Below, one piece after another: positions 1-7,410 of a stretch of 17,314 nucleotides of DNA. The position numbers and the translations under genes were made by a program. The notes under the pieces were generated by a model. The model did no database searches. It was not told the origin of the DNA and saw only the letters and a list, made by a program, of their open reading frames with translations. The DNA lies in NCBI GenBank assembly GCA_021767305.1, contig JAASTL010000002.1, forward strand, positions 1 through 17,314, given 5' to 3'. Each line of letters opens with the position of its first letter. Position 1 is the stretch's first letter. Origin of the DNA: Piscirickettsiaceae bacterium (GTDB lineage Bacteria; Pseudomonadota; Gammaproteobacteria; Thiomicrospirales; Thiomicrospiraceae).

Positions 1-1298
1 GCATGAGCACAGAGCATTCTTTCAACTTGGTATTGATCTTCACCATCCACCGTGCCTTTAAAGGCATCAATCAAGGCGATGTTAATCTCATAAGGCTGCT
101 TTTCACCATTGGCGGTGGCACGCCATGAAACTTTTGCACCGAAAGATTGCAAGACATGAATCATATTTTGCAGTTCTTCAGGGTCTAGAATACCTTCTGC
201 CGGGCGCACTCCAATACCATCGTGGCTAGCAATAAAGTTAAGATAAGTGGTCCCCATCTGTGCCGGCGGCATGGACATCAACCAGGTTTTTAAATGCTTA
301 GCCGAACCGGTCACCATGGCATTGATAAGCAATGGTGGAAGCGAGAAGTTATACACCATGTGTGCTTCATTAGCGTTACCAAAGTAGGTTAAGTTCTCTT
401 TTTTAGGCACATTGGTTTCAGTGATAATAATGGCATTAGGCAGGCGGTACTCAATAAGCGCGCGCATTAGCTGAATCGCTTTATGCGTCTCTTCCAAGTG
501 CATACAGCTGGTACCGATTTTTTTCCATAAAAAGCCGATGGCATCCAAACGGAAAATACTCGCACCTTGATCAATATAGAAGGAGATCAAGCGCATCACT
601 TCCAAGAACACTTCTGGGTTGGCAAAATTCAAATCAATCTGGTCATGACTGAAAGTACACCAAACATATTTAATGCCGTTTGGCGTTTGTGTCATACGTA
701 GTAAAGGCGTGGTTCTTGGGCGCACCACTTTTGAAAGGTCATCTTCCAAACTGGCTTGCACAAAGTAATCCTCGTAATCCGGTTCTCCTCGACAGAAAGA
801 TTGAAACCATGGATGTTCACTAGAACAGTGATTCACCACTAAATCCGCCATTATGCGGTAGTCTTCACTAATCTCTTTAACCTCTTTCCAGGTGCCGAGC
901 TCAGGATTAATCATGTCATAATCCTTCACCGCAAAGCCGCCATCAGAGCTGTATGGATAGTAAGGCAGAATATGCACCATAGACACCGCTTCATGCAGGT
1001 ATTTGTCTAGCGCATTCTTTAAAGTGGTAAGCGGTTTTTCACCTTCAGTTTTAATGGAGTCTCCATAGGTGATCACCATCACATCTTCTTCATCCCAGTG
1101 CGATTGATGGGACTGAGGCAATTGCAGCTTGCCGGTGGAGATACCCGTTTTTTCAATAAATTTTAATGCCAGTGTTTCACCATCTTCATCCGGGTAAAGC
1201 AATTCAATAATTGGCAGAATGCGATCCATTAAGGCACAAAAGGCGACATCATCGTCATTAGTAACGGAGGGATTTTGAATTAAGGTTGGTGAACTCAT
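1..1298 (-). CDS. GH13_18 glycoside phosphorylase, probable glucosylglycerate phosphorylase (C-terminus cut by window edge)
   Basis: A cytoplasmic sucrose-phosphorylase-family enzyme, which reversibly phosphorolyses an alpha-glucoside to glucose 1-phosphate plus the aglycone. Translating from ATG at 1298 gives 432 codons open to the window edge; the family is about 560-590 residues, so the last quarter is missing. All three GH13 catalytic carboxylates are visible: nucleophile Asp252 in FRLDAIGFLWKKIGTSC, acid/base Glu294 in ITETNVPKKEN, and transition-state Asp360 in NFIASHDGIGVRPAEG. The TETNVPxxEN/YFG loop resembles glucosylglycerate phosphorylases more than sucrose phosphorylases, which carry EVHSYY there. 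A GGGAG ribosome site lies inside the end of the upstream synthase gene and only 3 bases separate the two genes, so they are co-translated. Sitting behind a glucosylglycerate synthase and phosphatase, it most likely recovers glucose from glucosylglycerate; sucrose or another glucoside remains possible. Confidence 0.88.
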   Translation of the reverse strand, partial: MSSPTLIQNPSVTNDDDVAFCALMDRILPIIELLYPDEDGETLALKFIEKTGISTGKLQLPQSHQSHWDEEDVMVITYGDSIKTEGEKPLTTLKNALDKYLHEAVSMVHILPYYPYSSDGGFAVKDYDMINPELGTWKEVKEISEDYRIMADLVVNHCSSEHPWFQSFCRGEPDYEDYFVQASLEDDLSKVVRPRTTPLLRMTQTPNGIKYVWCTFSHDQIDLNFANPEVFLEVMRLISFYIDQGASIFRLDAIGFLWKKIGTSCMHLEETHKAIQLMRALIEYRLPNAIIITETNVPKKENLTYFGNANEAHMVYNFSLPPLLINAMVTGSAKHLKTWLMSMPPAQMGTTYLNFIASHDGIGVRPAEGILDPEELQNMIHVLQSFGAKVSWRATANGEKQPYEINIALIDAFKGTVDGEDQYQVERMLCAH

Positions 1299-1301
1299 TG
1301 A

Positions 1302-2534
1302 TTAACTCCCATATTCTGCCATGTCGGCTTCCACCGCTGCAGTAATCTCATCTAAAATATCTGGAAAAGCCGAAGCCACGCGATTCCATGATGGAATAAA
1401 TGGCGTCTCCATCGGGCAATCCAAAAAGTGTCGACCCGCTTTAATGATGTTTTCACAAAACATCTCTACCGCGGTCTCCTCTTTATGCACATCGAGTTTG
1501 AGACCATTCATTTCTGCATCATTGCGGTAAGACTCAATCAAGTCCAAGGCAATACGGAAGTAGGTCGCTTTCAGAGTTCTAAAACCTTCCTCGGAAAAAC
1601 TCACGCCTTCCGCAGCAAGCTTGCGGAAAAACGCCTTACTGATATCAATCGACATTTTCGACAGCCCTTTTTGCGCGTCATCCGGTGAGAGGTCTTGATG
1701 CTTGTGATCATAAATATCGGCTATATCCACCTGGCAAACCCGGTTAGAACTGATATTACGGCGCATTTCAGACAAGACTCCTATCTCTAACCCCCAATCT
1801 GATGGAATTCTTAAATCAGAAATCACTCCCGTTCTAAAGGCAAATTCACCCGCTAACGGATAACGATAAGAATCAATATGCTCCAAATAATCCATCGCAG
1901 CGGCGTTTGAAACCCCAGCAGTTTTTTTCAACGCCCTAATTAAAGGCGTAACCAGTAAACGTGTGACTCGCCCATTCATAGTTTGGTTAGCGATACGAGT
2001 GTAAAAACCCTTCGCAAAGGCGTAGTTAAAATGCGGATTGGCAACCGGATAGATCAGGCGTGCTAGCAAAGAACGGTCGTAGGTGACGATATCGCAATCA
2101 TGCAGCGCTACCGAGGCCACTTTGTCAGAGCCTAAAATATACCCAATCATATACCAGACATTACGACCTTTACCCGGCGCTTCTGGAGCAATATCTTCCT
2201 GCACCAGTTTCTTGTGGATCGCCTTCATACGCGGTCCATCGTTCCAGATAACCTTAATATTGGGCAAATCTTTAAAGTATTCCAATGCGTGGCGATACTC
2301 TTCTTCATTGGCTCTGTCTAAGCCAACGACAATTTCATCTAAATAATCAACGGTTTTTAATTCTTCAACGATTTTGGCGAGTGCCGGGGTTTGTAATTCA
2401 GAATATAGACTCGGAAGAATCAAGCCTAAAGGACGCGTCTTACTGAACTTTTTGAGATCAGCCTCCATATCCTCAGTAGAACGATCAACTAAATTATGTA
2501 AGGTACTGATAATGCCATTCTGATAAAAATCCAT
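1302..2534 (-). CDS. gpgS: GT81-type glucosyl-3-phosphoglycerate synthase
   Basis: Predicted to transfer glucose from an NDP-glucose to D-3-phosphoglycerate, giving glucosyl-3-phosphoglycerate, the first step of glucosylglycerate synthesis in the cytoplasm. The 410-residue protein shows a GT-A fold layout: nucleotide-sugar start LGLILPSLYSE (residues 36-46), the conserved GKGRNVWYMIGY stretch (121-132), a DxD-type metal/nucleotide site HDCDIV with Asp146 and Asp148, LAGEFAFR (227-234), DWGLEIGVLSE (246-256), and a His-rich YDHKH (275-279) late in the catalytic domain. Length and motifs resemble the cyanobacterial/Persephonella type of GpgS more than mycobacterial GpgS. The ATG at 2534 has GGAG about 8 bases upstream. 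It lies 70 bases after the phosphatase gene and 3 bases before the phosphorylase gene. A mannosyl-3-phosphoglycerate synthase is less likely but not excluded by motif reading. Confidence 0.85.
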   Translation of the reverse strand: MDFYQNGIISTLHNLVDRSTEDMEADLKKFSKTRPLGLILPSLYSELQTPALAKIVEELKTVDYLDEIVVGLDRANEEEYRHALEYFKDLPNIKVIWNDGPRMKAIHKKLVQEDIAPEAPGKGRNVWYMIGYILGSDKVASVALHDCDIVTYDRSLLARLIYPVANPHFNYAFAKGFYTRIANQTMNGRVTRLLVTPLIRALKKTAGVSNAAAMDYLEHIDSYRYPLAGEFAFRTGVISDLRIPSDWGLEIGVLSEMRRNISSNRVCQVDIADIYDHKHQDLSPDDAQKGLSKMSIDISKAFFRKLAAEGVSFSEEGFRTLKATYFRIALDLIESYRNDAEMNGLKLDVHKEETAVEMFCENIIKAGRHFLDCPMETPFIPSWNRVASAFPDILDEITAAVEADMAEYGS

Positions 2535-2604
2535 TTAAGACTCCATCTATTATTTTGGCGGAAGTTAAGGCTTTGTTCGCATCAGGTGCGAACAGATCTG
2601 CCTG

Positions 2605-3432
2605 TCAACTCGCCTGTAACCACTCCATTACCGCCTTGTTCCAGCCAGCAGGGCCGTAGGCACGGGTAGTATGTTTAATTTTATTGTTTATTTTCGGCGG
2701 TTTATTCACTGGCGAACGCACCACCACGGCATAGTCACTGGCTTCTAGTAAAGGAATATCATTTTCACCATCACCTAATGCAATGGTCGAAACCGGTTCA
2801 TGCCAAATCTTTTCGTAGTATTGTTTTACAAATTGCAGCGCCTTACCTTTATTAGCGCGACCCATAACATGCACAAAGCGCCCACCGCGAATCACTTGTA
2901 AACCATGTGGCTCTACAAAGGCTTTGAACTTCATTAAATTAGCGTCACTGTCTTTCCATAACAGTGGCTCTGAAAAGTTACGCTGCTTGGCTTTGGCGGC
3001 TTGCTCTTCAGAAAGCCCGGTACAGTCAACTACTTGTTGCACATTCATCTCTGAAAAACTGGCAAAAATAAAACCAAATGTCTTTTTTAGAGCCTGCACA
3101 CGATCAATAATCGCACTTAGAGATACATTACTTAATCGCACATATTCATAGCCGTTTTCAGCCTGCTCTAAGGGCACATGTTCCGGTAAATCATGTTCAT
3201 TTACAGATCCCTTAGGCCAAAACACCCCAGCACCATTTTCGACAATAAAAGGAGATCCATTGTTTAACTCCCTACGAATATCAAATACTTCAGCAGCCGT
3301 TTTACTGGTGGTCAAAACACAAGGAATCTGCTTTGCTTTCAAAGCCTCTAACGCAGGTATAGCTGGAGAGTAATCATAATCGTGATGATCCAACAGAGAG
3401 CCATCCAAATCTGTAAAAACAAGCTTTCTCAT
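2605..3432 (-). CDS. gpgP: HAD-IIB phosphatase, glucosyl/mannosyl-3-phosphoglycerate phosphatase family
   Basis: Removes the phosphate from glucosyl-3-phosphoglycerate (or mannosyl-3-phosphoglycerate) to release the free compatible solute. The 275-residue product has the HAD motifs in order: motif I FTDLDGSLLD with Asp8 and Asp10, motif II LTTSK, a lysine in GRANKGKALQF, and motif IV GDGENDIPLLE. The cap region and overall length match the MPGP/YedP branch of HAD-IIB. An ATG at 3480 would add 16 residues, but the ATG at 3432 is chosen because an AGGAAAGG ribosome site lies just upstream and the protein then begins directly at the HAD core (MRKLVFTD). First gene of the minus-strand operon; a -24/-12 promoter sits about 75 bases upstream. 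The sugar specificity (gluco or manno) is inferred from the GpgS-like neighbour. Confidence 0.87.
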   Translation of the reverse strand: MRKLVFTDLDGSLLDHHDYDYSPAIPALEALKAKQIPCVLTTSKTAAEVFDIRRELNNGSPFIVENGAGVFWPKGSVNEHDLPEHVPLEQAENGYEYVRLSNVSLSAIIDRVQALKKTFGFIFASFSEMNVQQVVDCTGLSEEQAAKAKQRNFSEPLLWKDSDANLMKFKAFVEPHGLQVIRGGRFVHVMGRANKGKALQFVKQYYEKIWHEPVSTIALGDGENDIPLLEASDYAVVVRSPVNKPPKINNKIKHTTRAYGPAGWNKAVMEWLQAS

Positions 3433-3451
3433 AACCTTTCCTAATAAAAAT

Positions 3452-3475
3452 AAGCATGTCGATGACATTATGCTT
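3452..3475 (-). other. Leader stem-loop between the gpgP promoter and its ribosome site
   Basis: Read on the minus strand, AAGCA-TAA-TGTC-ATC-GACA-TGCTT forms a 9-bp stem with a 3-nt bulge and a 3-nt loop, followed by ATTTTTATT and then the AGGAAAGG ribosome site of gpgP. It falls inside the leader predicted from the -24/-12 promoter. A stem followed by T-rich sequence could act as a weak attenuator or simply stabilise the mRNA. Seen in sequence; function unknown. Confidence 0.3.
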
Positions 3476-3507
3476 TTCAATCGAAATGCAACTCGTAAGC
3501 CCCTCTA

Positions 3508-3525
3508 TTGCAAACCTCATGCCAA
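3508..3525 (-). promoter_or_regulatory. Sigma-54 (-24/-12) promoter for the glucosylglycerate operon
   Basis: On the minus strand the sequence reads TTGGCATGAGGTTTGCAA. Against the sigma-54 consensus TGGCACG-N4-TTGCW it differs only at one base (T for C after TGGCA). The GG and GC dinucleotides are exactly 12 bases apart, as required. Transcription would start near 3498, giving a leader of roughly 65 bases before the gpgP ATG. A sigma-54 promoter needs an enhancer-binding activator; NtrC-like dyads lie about 160-265 bases upstream. Confidence 0.65.
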
Positions 3526-3585
3526 GAAAAATTACGTATTCAACCGCCTTTAAAAATCTTTAAAAAACCTCTTAAAACAATAAAT

Positions 3586-3598
3586 AATCAATGTATTT
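3586..3598 (+). promoter_or_regulatory. Possible IHF site in the divergent control region
   Basis: AATCAATGTATTT matches the IHF consensus WATCAA-N4-TTR at all but the last base. It lies between the gpgP -24/-12 promoter and the NtrC-like dyads, where IHF usually bends DNA for sigma-54 promoters. The surroundings are very AT-rich, so a chance match is quite possible. Confidence 0.25.
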
Positions 3599-3675
3599 CA
3601 ATAACTTATTTAACATATCTAATGAATCTACAAAACCCCGCACCCTCTCTAACTCCAAGCCATTGAGTCCTCTTT

Positions 3676-3691
3676 TGGCACCCTTTATGCA
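3676..3691 (+). promoter_or_regulatory. Candidate sigma-54 (-24/-12) promoter towards the ATP-grasp operon
   Basis: TGGCACCCTTTATGCA has the invariant GG and GC 12 bases apart and fits TGGCAC-N5-TTGC with one mismatch (A for the first T of TTGC). If used, transcription starts near 3702, leaving a leader of about 230 bases before the ATP-grasp ATG at 3934. Its -12 end overlaps an NtrC-like dyad, so the same bases may instead be part of an activator-binding array serving the opposite promoter. Confidence 0.4.
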
Positions 3692-3704
3692 CCCTTTCAG
3701 TGCC
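3688..3704. promoter_or_regulatory. NtrC-like dyad
   Basis: TGCACC-CTTTC-AGTGCC matches 10 of the 12 defined positions of the NtrC dyad TGCACC-N5-GGTGCA. Its start lies about 163 bases upstream of the gpgP -24 element, a normal enhancer distance. The half-site GCACCCTTT is also repeated directly 11 bases (one helical turn) upstream at 3678-3686, and a looser GCACCCTCT lies at 3640-3648. Assignment to NtrC is inference from consensus only. Confidence 0.4.
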
Positions 3705-3773
3705 AAACAAAAACATTATAAATAGTTGTTTTTAATTTTATTTTTTATACAGATTACAAAAATATTAAAGAAA

Positions 3774-3790
3774 AGCACCAAAATAGTGAG
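3774..3790. promoter_or_regulatory. Second, weaker NtrC-like dyad
   Basis: AGCACC-AAAAT-AGTGAG matches 8 of the 12 defined NtrC dyad positions and has the GCACCAAAATxGTG look of glnA-type sites. Its centre lies 86 bases from the centre of the first dyad, about eight helical turns. The remainder of the 3433-3933 gap is AT-rich with CTTTAAAAA-type repeats, and I could not find a convincing sigma-70 promoter in it. Confidence 0.25.
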
Positions 3791-3933
3791 GTCCTTGCAC
3801 TTAAAATTTCAACTTTTTTGTACAAAGTCTATTAAAAAACCTTTAAAAACGACTTAAGCAATTGATTCTAATAATATAAATACAACACTCCTATATTTTG
3901 CTTAGTTACATACAAATGCCTAGGAGAGCAAAC

Positions 3934-5382
3934 ATGACATTAGAAAAAAACTACTCCAGCAATGGTTTTTACGATGAATCAATTATGGCTGACGGCACAA
4001 CCCGTCCAGCGTCTAAAGAGTTGTTTCAACATATCAATCAGCTTGGGTTTGAAGAATTAAAGACCAGACAAAAAATTGCCGAGAAAACGATTGCGCAAAT
4101 GGGTATCTCATTTACCGTATACAGTGATAAAGGAAATATCGATAGACTCTGGCCGTTTGACCTATTACCCAGAACCATTGAATATGATGATTGGCAGAAA
4201 GTAACGGCGGGATTAAAGCAACGTCTTGATGCGCTCAATTTATTTATTGAAGATATCTATAACGATCAGAACATCATTAAAGACAATGTAGTGCCGGCTG
4301 AGGTTGTTTTGTCTTCCAAAGATTACCGAGAAGAGTGCAAAGGCATGAAACTCAAGCACCACGCTTGGGCCTGTATTTGCGGTTCCGATTTGGTGCGTGA
4401 CGATGAAGGTAAATTCTATGTTCTAGAAGACAACCTGCGCGTGCCTTCAGGGGTCTCTTATATGCTAGAAAACCGCTCAGTAGCAAAAGCCGCCATGCCA
4501 GAAGCTTTCCAAGACATCAATATCCAGCCGATGCATCAATACCCTTACGAGCTCTTAAAGATGCTGCGCTCAATTTCCAATAGTAATTGTGAAAACCCTG
4601 AAATCGTGGTGTTAACACCGGGCATCTATAACTCAGCCTATTATGAACACGCTTTCTTAGCCCATGAAATGGGAGTAGAACTGGTCGAAGGGCCAGATCT
4701 GGTGGTAGCGGATGATGATTGTGTCTATATGCGCAATATCGATGGCCTGCAGAAAGTTGATGTCATTTACCGCCGTATTGATGATGCCTTTATTGACCCA
4801 GAAGTCTTTAATTCTGGTTCCGTTCTCGGTGTACCCGGCTTAATGCGCGCTTGGCGTAAAGGCAATGTTGCGATTGCGAACGCGCCTGGTTGCGGGGTAG
4901 CCGATGACAAGGTCTTGTATGCCTATGTTCCCGATATTATTCGCTACTATCTTGATGAAGATCCGATCATTGATAATGTGCCTACTTATCTGTGTAGTCG
5001 CAAAGAAGATCGTGAATACGTGCTCAAACACCTGAATGAACTGGTGGTTAAGCCCGCTAATGAATCTGGAGGCTATGGGCTTTTGATTGGCCCTAAAGCC
5101 AGTCAAGAGGAGTTGGATACCTTCCATGATCTGATTGAGGAAAATCCACGTAATTATGTCGCCCAACCGACTTTAAAACTCTCTACCGTACCGACGATTT
5201 TTGACGATGGCCTTGAAGGCCGTCATGTTGATCTCAGACCTTTTATTCTCCATGGTGCCAAGAGCTATGTGACCAATGGTGGCTTAACCCGGGTTGCCTT
5301 GGTCAAGGGCTCACTTGTTGTTAACTCCTCTCAAGGTGGGGGCAGTAAAGACACTTGGATCATCAAAACGGAGAACAAATAA
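3934..5382 (+). CDS. Circularly permuted type 2 ATP-grasp protein (DUF404/DUF407)
   Basis: A cytoplasmic ATP-dependent carboxylate-amine ligase-like protein; family members are predicted to form amide or peptide bonds, with unknown substrate here. The 482-residue product has the family's landmark segments: LEDNLRVPSGVSYMLENR (164-181), the ATP-grasp lysine and glycine loop VVKPANESGGYG (371-382), and HVDLRPF (431-437) followed by the C-terminal GGLTRVAL and SSQGGGSKDTW. These motifs look intact. A TTG at 3898 would lengthen the protein by 12 residues, but the ATG at 3934 has AGGAGA six bases upstream and is preferred. Its stop overlaps the next start (TAATG), so it is translationally coupled to the alpha-E gene. 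In many bacteria this pair also occurs with a transglutaminase-like gene, absent here. Confidence 0.9.
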   Translation: MTLEKNYSSNGFYDESIMADGTTRPASKELFQHINQLGFEELKTRQKIAEKTIAQMGISFTVYSDKGNIDRLWPFDLLPRTIEYDDWQKVTAGLKQRLDALNLFIEDIYNDQNIIKDNVVPAEVVLSSKDYREECKGMKLKHHAWACICGSDLVRDDEGKFYVLEDNLRVPSGVSYMLENRSVAKAAMPEAFQDINIQPMHQYPYELLKMLRSISNSNCENPEIVVLTPGIYNSAYYEHAFLAHEMGVELVEGPDLVVADDDCVYMRNIDGLQKVDVIYRRIDDAFIDPEVFNSGSVLGVPGLMRAWRKGNVAIANAPGCGVADDKVLYAYVPDIIRYYLDEDPIIDNVPTYLCSRKEDREYVLKHLNELVVKPANESGGYGLLIGPKASQEELDTFHDLIEENPRNYVAQPTLKLSTVPTIFDDGLEGRHVDLRPFILHGAKSYVTNGGLTRVALVKGSLVVNSSQGGGSKDTWIIKTENK

Positions 5383-6341
5383 TGTTATCTAGAGTTGCAG
5401 AAAGAATTTATTGGTTAGCTCGTTATGTCGAGCGTATTGAAAACACCGCACGTTTGGTACAAACCCATTCACAACTCATGTTGGATATGCCTAAGAACGT
5501 CGATTTAACTTGGTACACGCTGATTGAAATCACCAGTAATGAAGACTTTTTTGCTGAGCATTACGACACCAAAACCGAACGTAATGTTGCTTGGGCATTA
5601 CTTGGTGACTTAGATAATCCAGCCTCATTATCTGCTTCACTTTGGTGGGCTCGCGAAAACGTGCGCACAGCGCGTGATAGCATGCCTAGAGAGACATGGC
5701 GCTATGTAAATGAGCTCTATCTTTTAGTCAAAGAAAACAAAGAAGACTTTTATACCCGTAGTAAACGTAATGAGCTGTTGGAACAGATCATCCGTGCTTG
5801 CCAGTCTATCGCCGGGATGCTGCAAGGCACCATGAGCTTTAATACCACTTATCAATTCTTTTTACTTGGCCTTTCTATTGAACGTGCCGATATGACCTCT
5901 CGAATGCTGGATGTCGGCGCCTTTGTGGTGGCTAATGTCACCAAAGAACAAGAGGGCGAGCAAATTGAGAATATTCTATGGGCCAACATTCTTAAATCGG
6001 TAAGTGCGTTCTTTATGTATCGCCAAACCGTGCAGATTGAGATCAACGGCAAATCGGTGATTCGCTTTTTGGTCAATGACCAAGAATTATCACGTTCGAT
6101 TCGCCACTGTACCAATCACATGCAACACTTAGTCAAAACCTTGCCAAAATCGGTCGCAGTGAATGACTCTATTGCCTTGCTGGATGAACTCATCGAAGAA
6201 AAAATCCCATTTGAACTGGGCTCAGACTTGCTTCACGATTATCTTGATGGAATACAAATGCGACTTTCTAATGTCCATCAGCAGTTTTACAATGCGTGGT
6301 TTAACCACAGCGTTGAAGAACAACAGCAGATGCAACAGTGA
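5382..6341 (+). CDS. Alpha-E domain protein (DUF403)
   Basis: An all-alpha protein of unknown biochemical role that is almost always encoded next to the circularly permuted ATP-grasp protein and is thought to assist or regulate it. The 319-residue sequence begins with the hallmark MLSRVAERIYWLARYVERIENTAR and continues with LWWARENVRTARDSM (near residues 86-100) and a helical remainder ending in LSNVHQQFYNAWF. It fills the usual family length of roughly 310-320. The ATG shares its A with the upstream TAA stop and is preceded by GGAG inside the ATP-grasp gene, so the two proteins are probably made in step. A start 27 bases further upstream is open but would overlap more and has no better ribosome site. 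Confidence 0.92.
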   Translation: MLSRVAERIYWLARYVERIENTARLVQTHSQLMLDMPKNVDLTWYTLIEITSNEDFFAEHYDTKTERNVAWALLGDLDNPASLSASLWWARENVRTARDSMPRETWRYVNELYLLVKENKEDFYTRSKRNELLEQIIRACQSIAGMLQGTMSFNTTYQFFLLGLSIERADMTSRMLDVGAFVVANVTKEQEGEQIENILWANILKSVSAFFMYRQTVQIEINGKSVIRFLVNDQELSRSIRHCTNHMQHLVKTLPKSVAVNDSIALLDELIEEKIPFELGSDLLHDYLDGIQMRLSNVHQQFYNAWFNHSVEEQQQMQQ

Positions 6342-6350
6342 GATCCAGAT

Positions 6351-7403
6351 TTGAAACGATTTTTTTGTAAGTGCGGTCAAGAAATATTTTTTAATAACCT
6401 TTATTGTGAAAAATGCGGGCGGGATCTTATCTACGATCCAAGCTCTAAAACCATGTGGTCCGGAGTTTTAACTGCCAAAGGTTTTGAAGCCCACAGCAGC
6501 AATATAGAGAACAGATCTCCGGTGTTTTTTCGCACTTGTTCCAACCGACATTCCAATGTGCTTTGTAACTGGGCAGTGAGCAATGAAGATGACCAACAGT
6601 GTATTTGCTGCGCTTCAACGCGAACCATTCCTGACCAAGGTAGTGAAAAAAACCAACGCCGATGGCGCGCCTTGGAGATGGCTAAAAAGCGCCTTTTTAC
6701 AACGCTATTGAATCTTAAGCTACCTATAGAAAACTTCATGCAGATAGAACATGGGCTCGCTTTTGATTTTCTGGAAGATCAGCGCAGTAATCCCAATGTC
6801 ACTCTTGAGCATGTGCTTACCGGTCACTCTGACGGCGTAATCACTCTTAATGCCATGGAAGCTGATGAAGGCTTCCTGCACACCATGAAAGAAGAGATGG
6901 GAGAAAGTTATCGCACTCTGCTTGGCCATTTCCGCCATGAGGTTGGGCACTATTACTGGGGGATTGTTATACACAATGAGTATCAGCTAAAACGTTTTAG
7001 AGAGATTTTTGGTGATGAACGCCAAGATTATAATGAAGCCCTAGAACGCTATTATCAACGCAAAAAACCCAACTTTCGTAGCAGTCAATTTATTACCCCT
7101 TATGCCAGTAGTCACCCGCATGAAGACTGGGCGGAAACCTGGGCGCACTATCTGCACATAGTCGACACACTAGAGACTGCAGTCAGTTATGGCTTAAGCT
7201 CTTATGAGCCTAAAGTGAATGATTTTGATGCCTGGTATTCAGAGTGGGCTCGTGTAGCGCAAATTATGAATGCGCTTAACCGCAGTATGGGGCTTTCTGA
7301 TGCCTATCCATTTATTCTAACTGAAGTAGTTCGTAACAAGCTGCGTTTCATCGATATACTGATTGACGAGTTTTCTTACAATCAACCATTCAATACAAAT
7401 TAA
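6351..7403 (+). CDS. Zinc-ribbon putative zinc metallopeptidase
   Basis: A probable cytoplasmic metallopeptidase with an N-terminal zinc ribbon; its substrate is unknown. In the 350-residue product, Cys6, Cys8, Cys19 and Cys22 form a zinc ribbon at the extreme N-terminus, and further cysteines (63, 72, 84, 86, 87) may form a second knuckle. The catalytic motif is HEVGH (196-200), and downstream HEDWAETWAHYLH (257-269) supplies Glu258/Glu262 as the likely third ligand region. No signal peptide is seen. The start is TTG: the in-frame triplet 12 bases upstream is the TGA of the alpha-E gene, and no earlier start exists. The ribosome site is poor, so translation probably depends on coupling. Third gene of the cluster; it may cut or mature a peptide made or modified by the ATP-grasp enzyme (inference). 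Confidence 0.85.
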   Translation: MKRFFCKCGQEIFFNNLYCEKCGRDLIYDPSSKTMWSGVLTAKGFEAHSSNIENRSPVFFRTCSNRHSNVLCNWAVSNEDDQQCICCASTRTIPDQGSEKNQRRWRALEMAKKRLFTTLLNLKLPIENFMQIEHGLAFDFLEDQRSNPNVTLEHVLTGHSDGVITLNAMEADEGFLHTMKEEMGESYRTLLGHFRHEVGHYYWGIVIHNEYQLKRFREIFGDERQDYNEALERYYQRKKPNFRSSQFITPYASSHPHEDWAETWAHYLHIVDTLETAVSYGLSSYEPKVNDFDAWYSEWARVAQIMNALNRSMGLSDAYPFILTEVVRNKLRFIDILIDEFSYNQPFNTN

Positions 7404-7410
7404 TCTATGC

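Noticed and set aside
3433..3480. Longer gpgP start at ATG 3480 (16 extra residues)
   Set aside because: The extension encodes a non-family segment and overlaps a stem-loop; ATG 3432 has a strong ribosome site and starts directly at the HAD core.
3784..3799. Another -12-like TTGCA on the plus strand
   Set aside because: The required GG 12 bases upstream is AG, so it fails the invariant -24 position.
3795..3823. Sigma-70 promoter TTGCAC ... TTGTAC upstream of the ATP-grasp gene
   Set aside because: Spacing is right but the -10 is poor, and AT-rich DNA gives many such matches.
3898..3933. TTG start for the ATP-grasp gene
   Set aside because: AGGAGA sits six bases before ATG 3934, and the upstream codons have no ribosome site.
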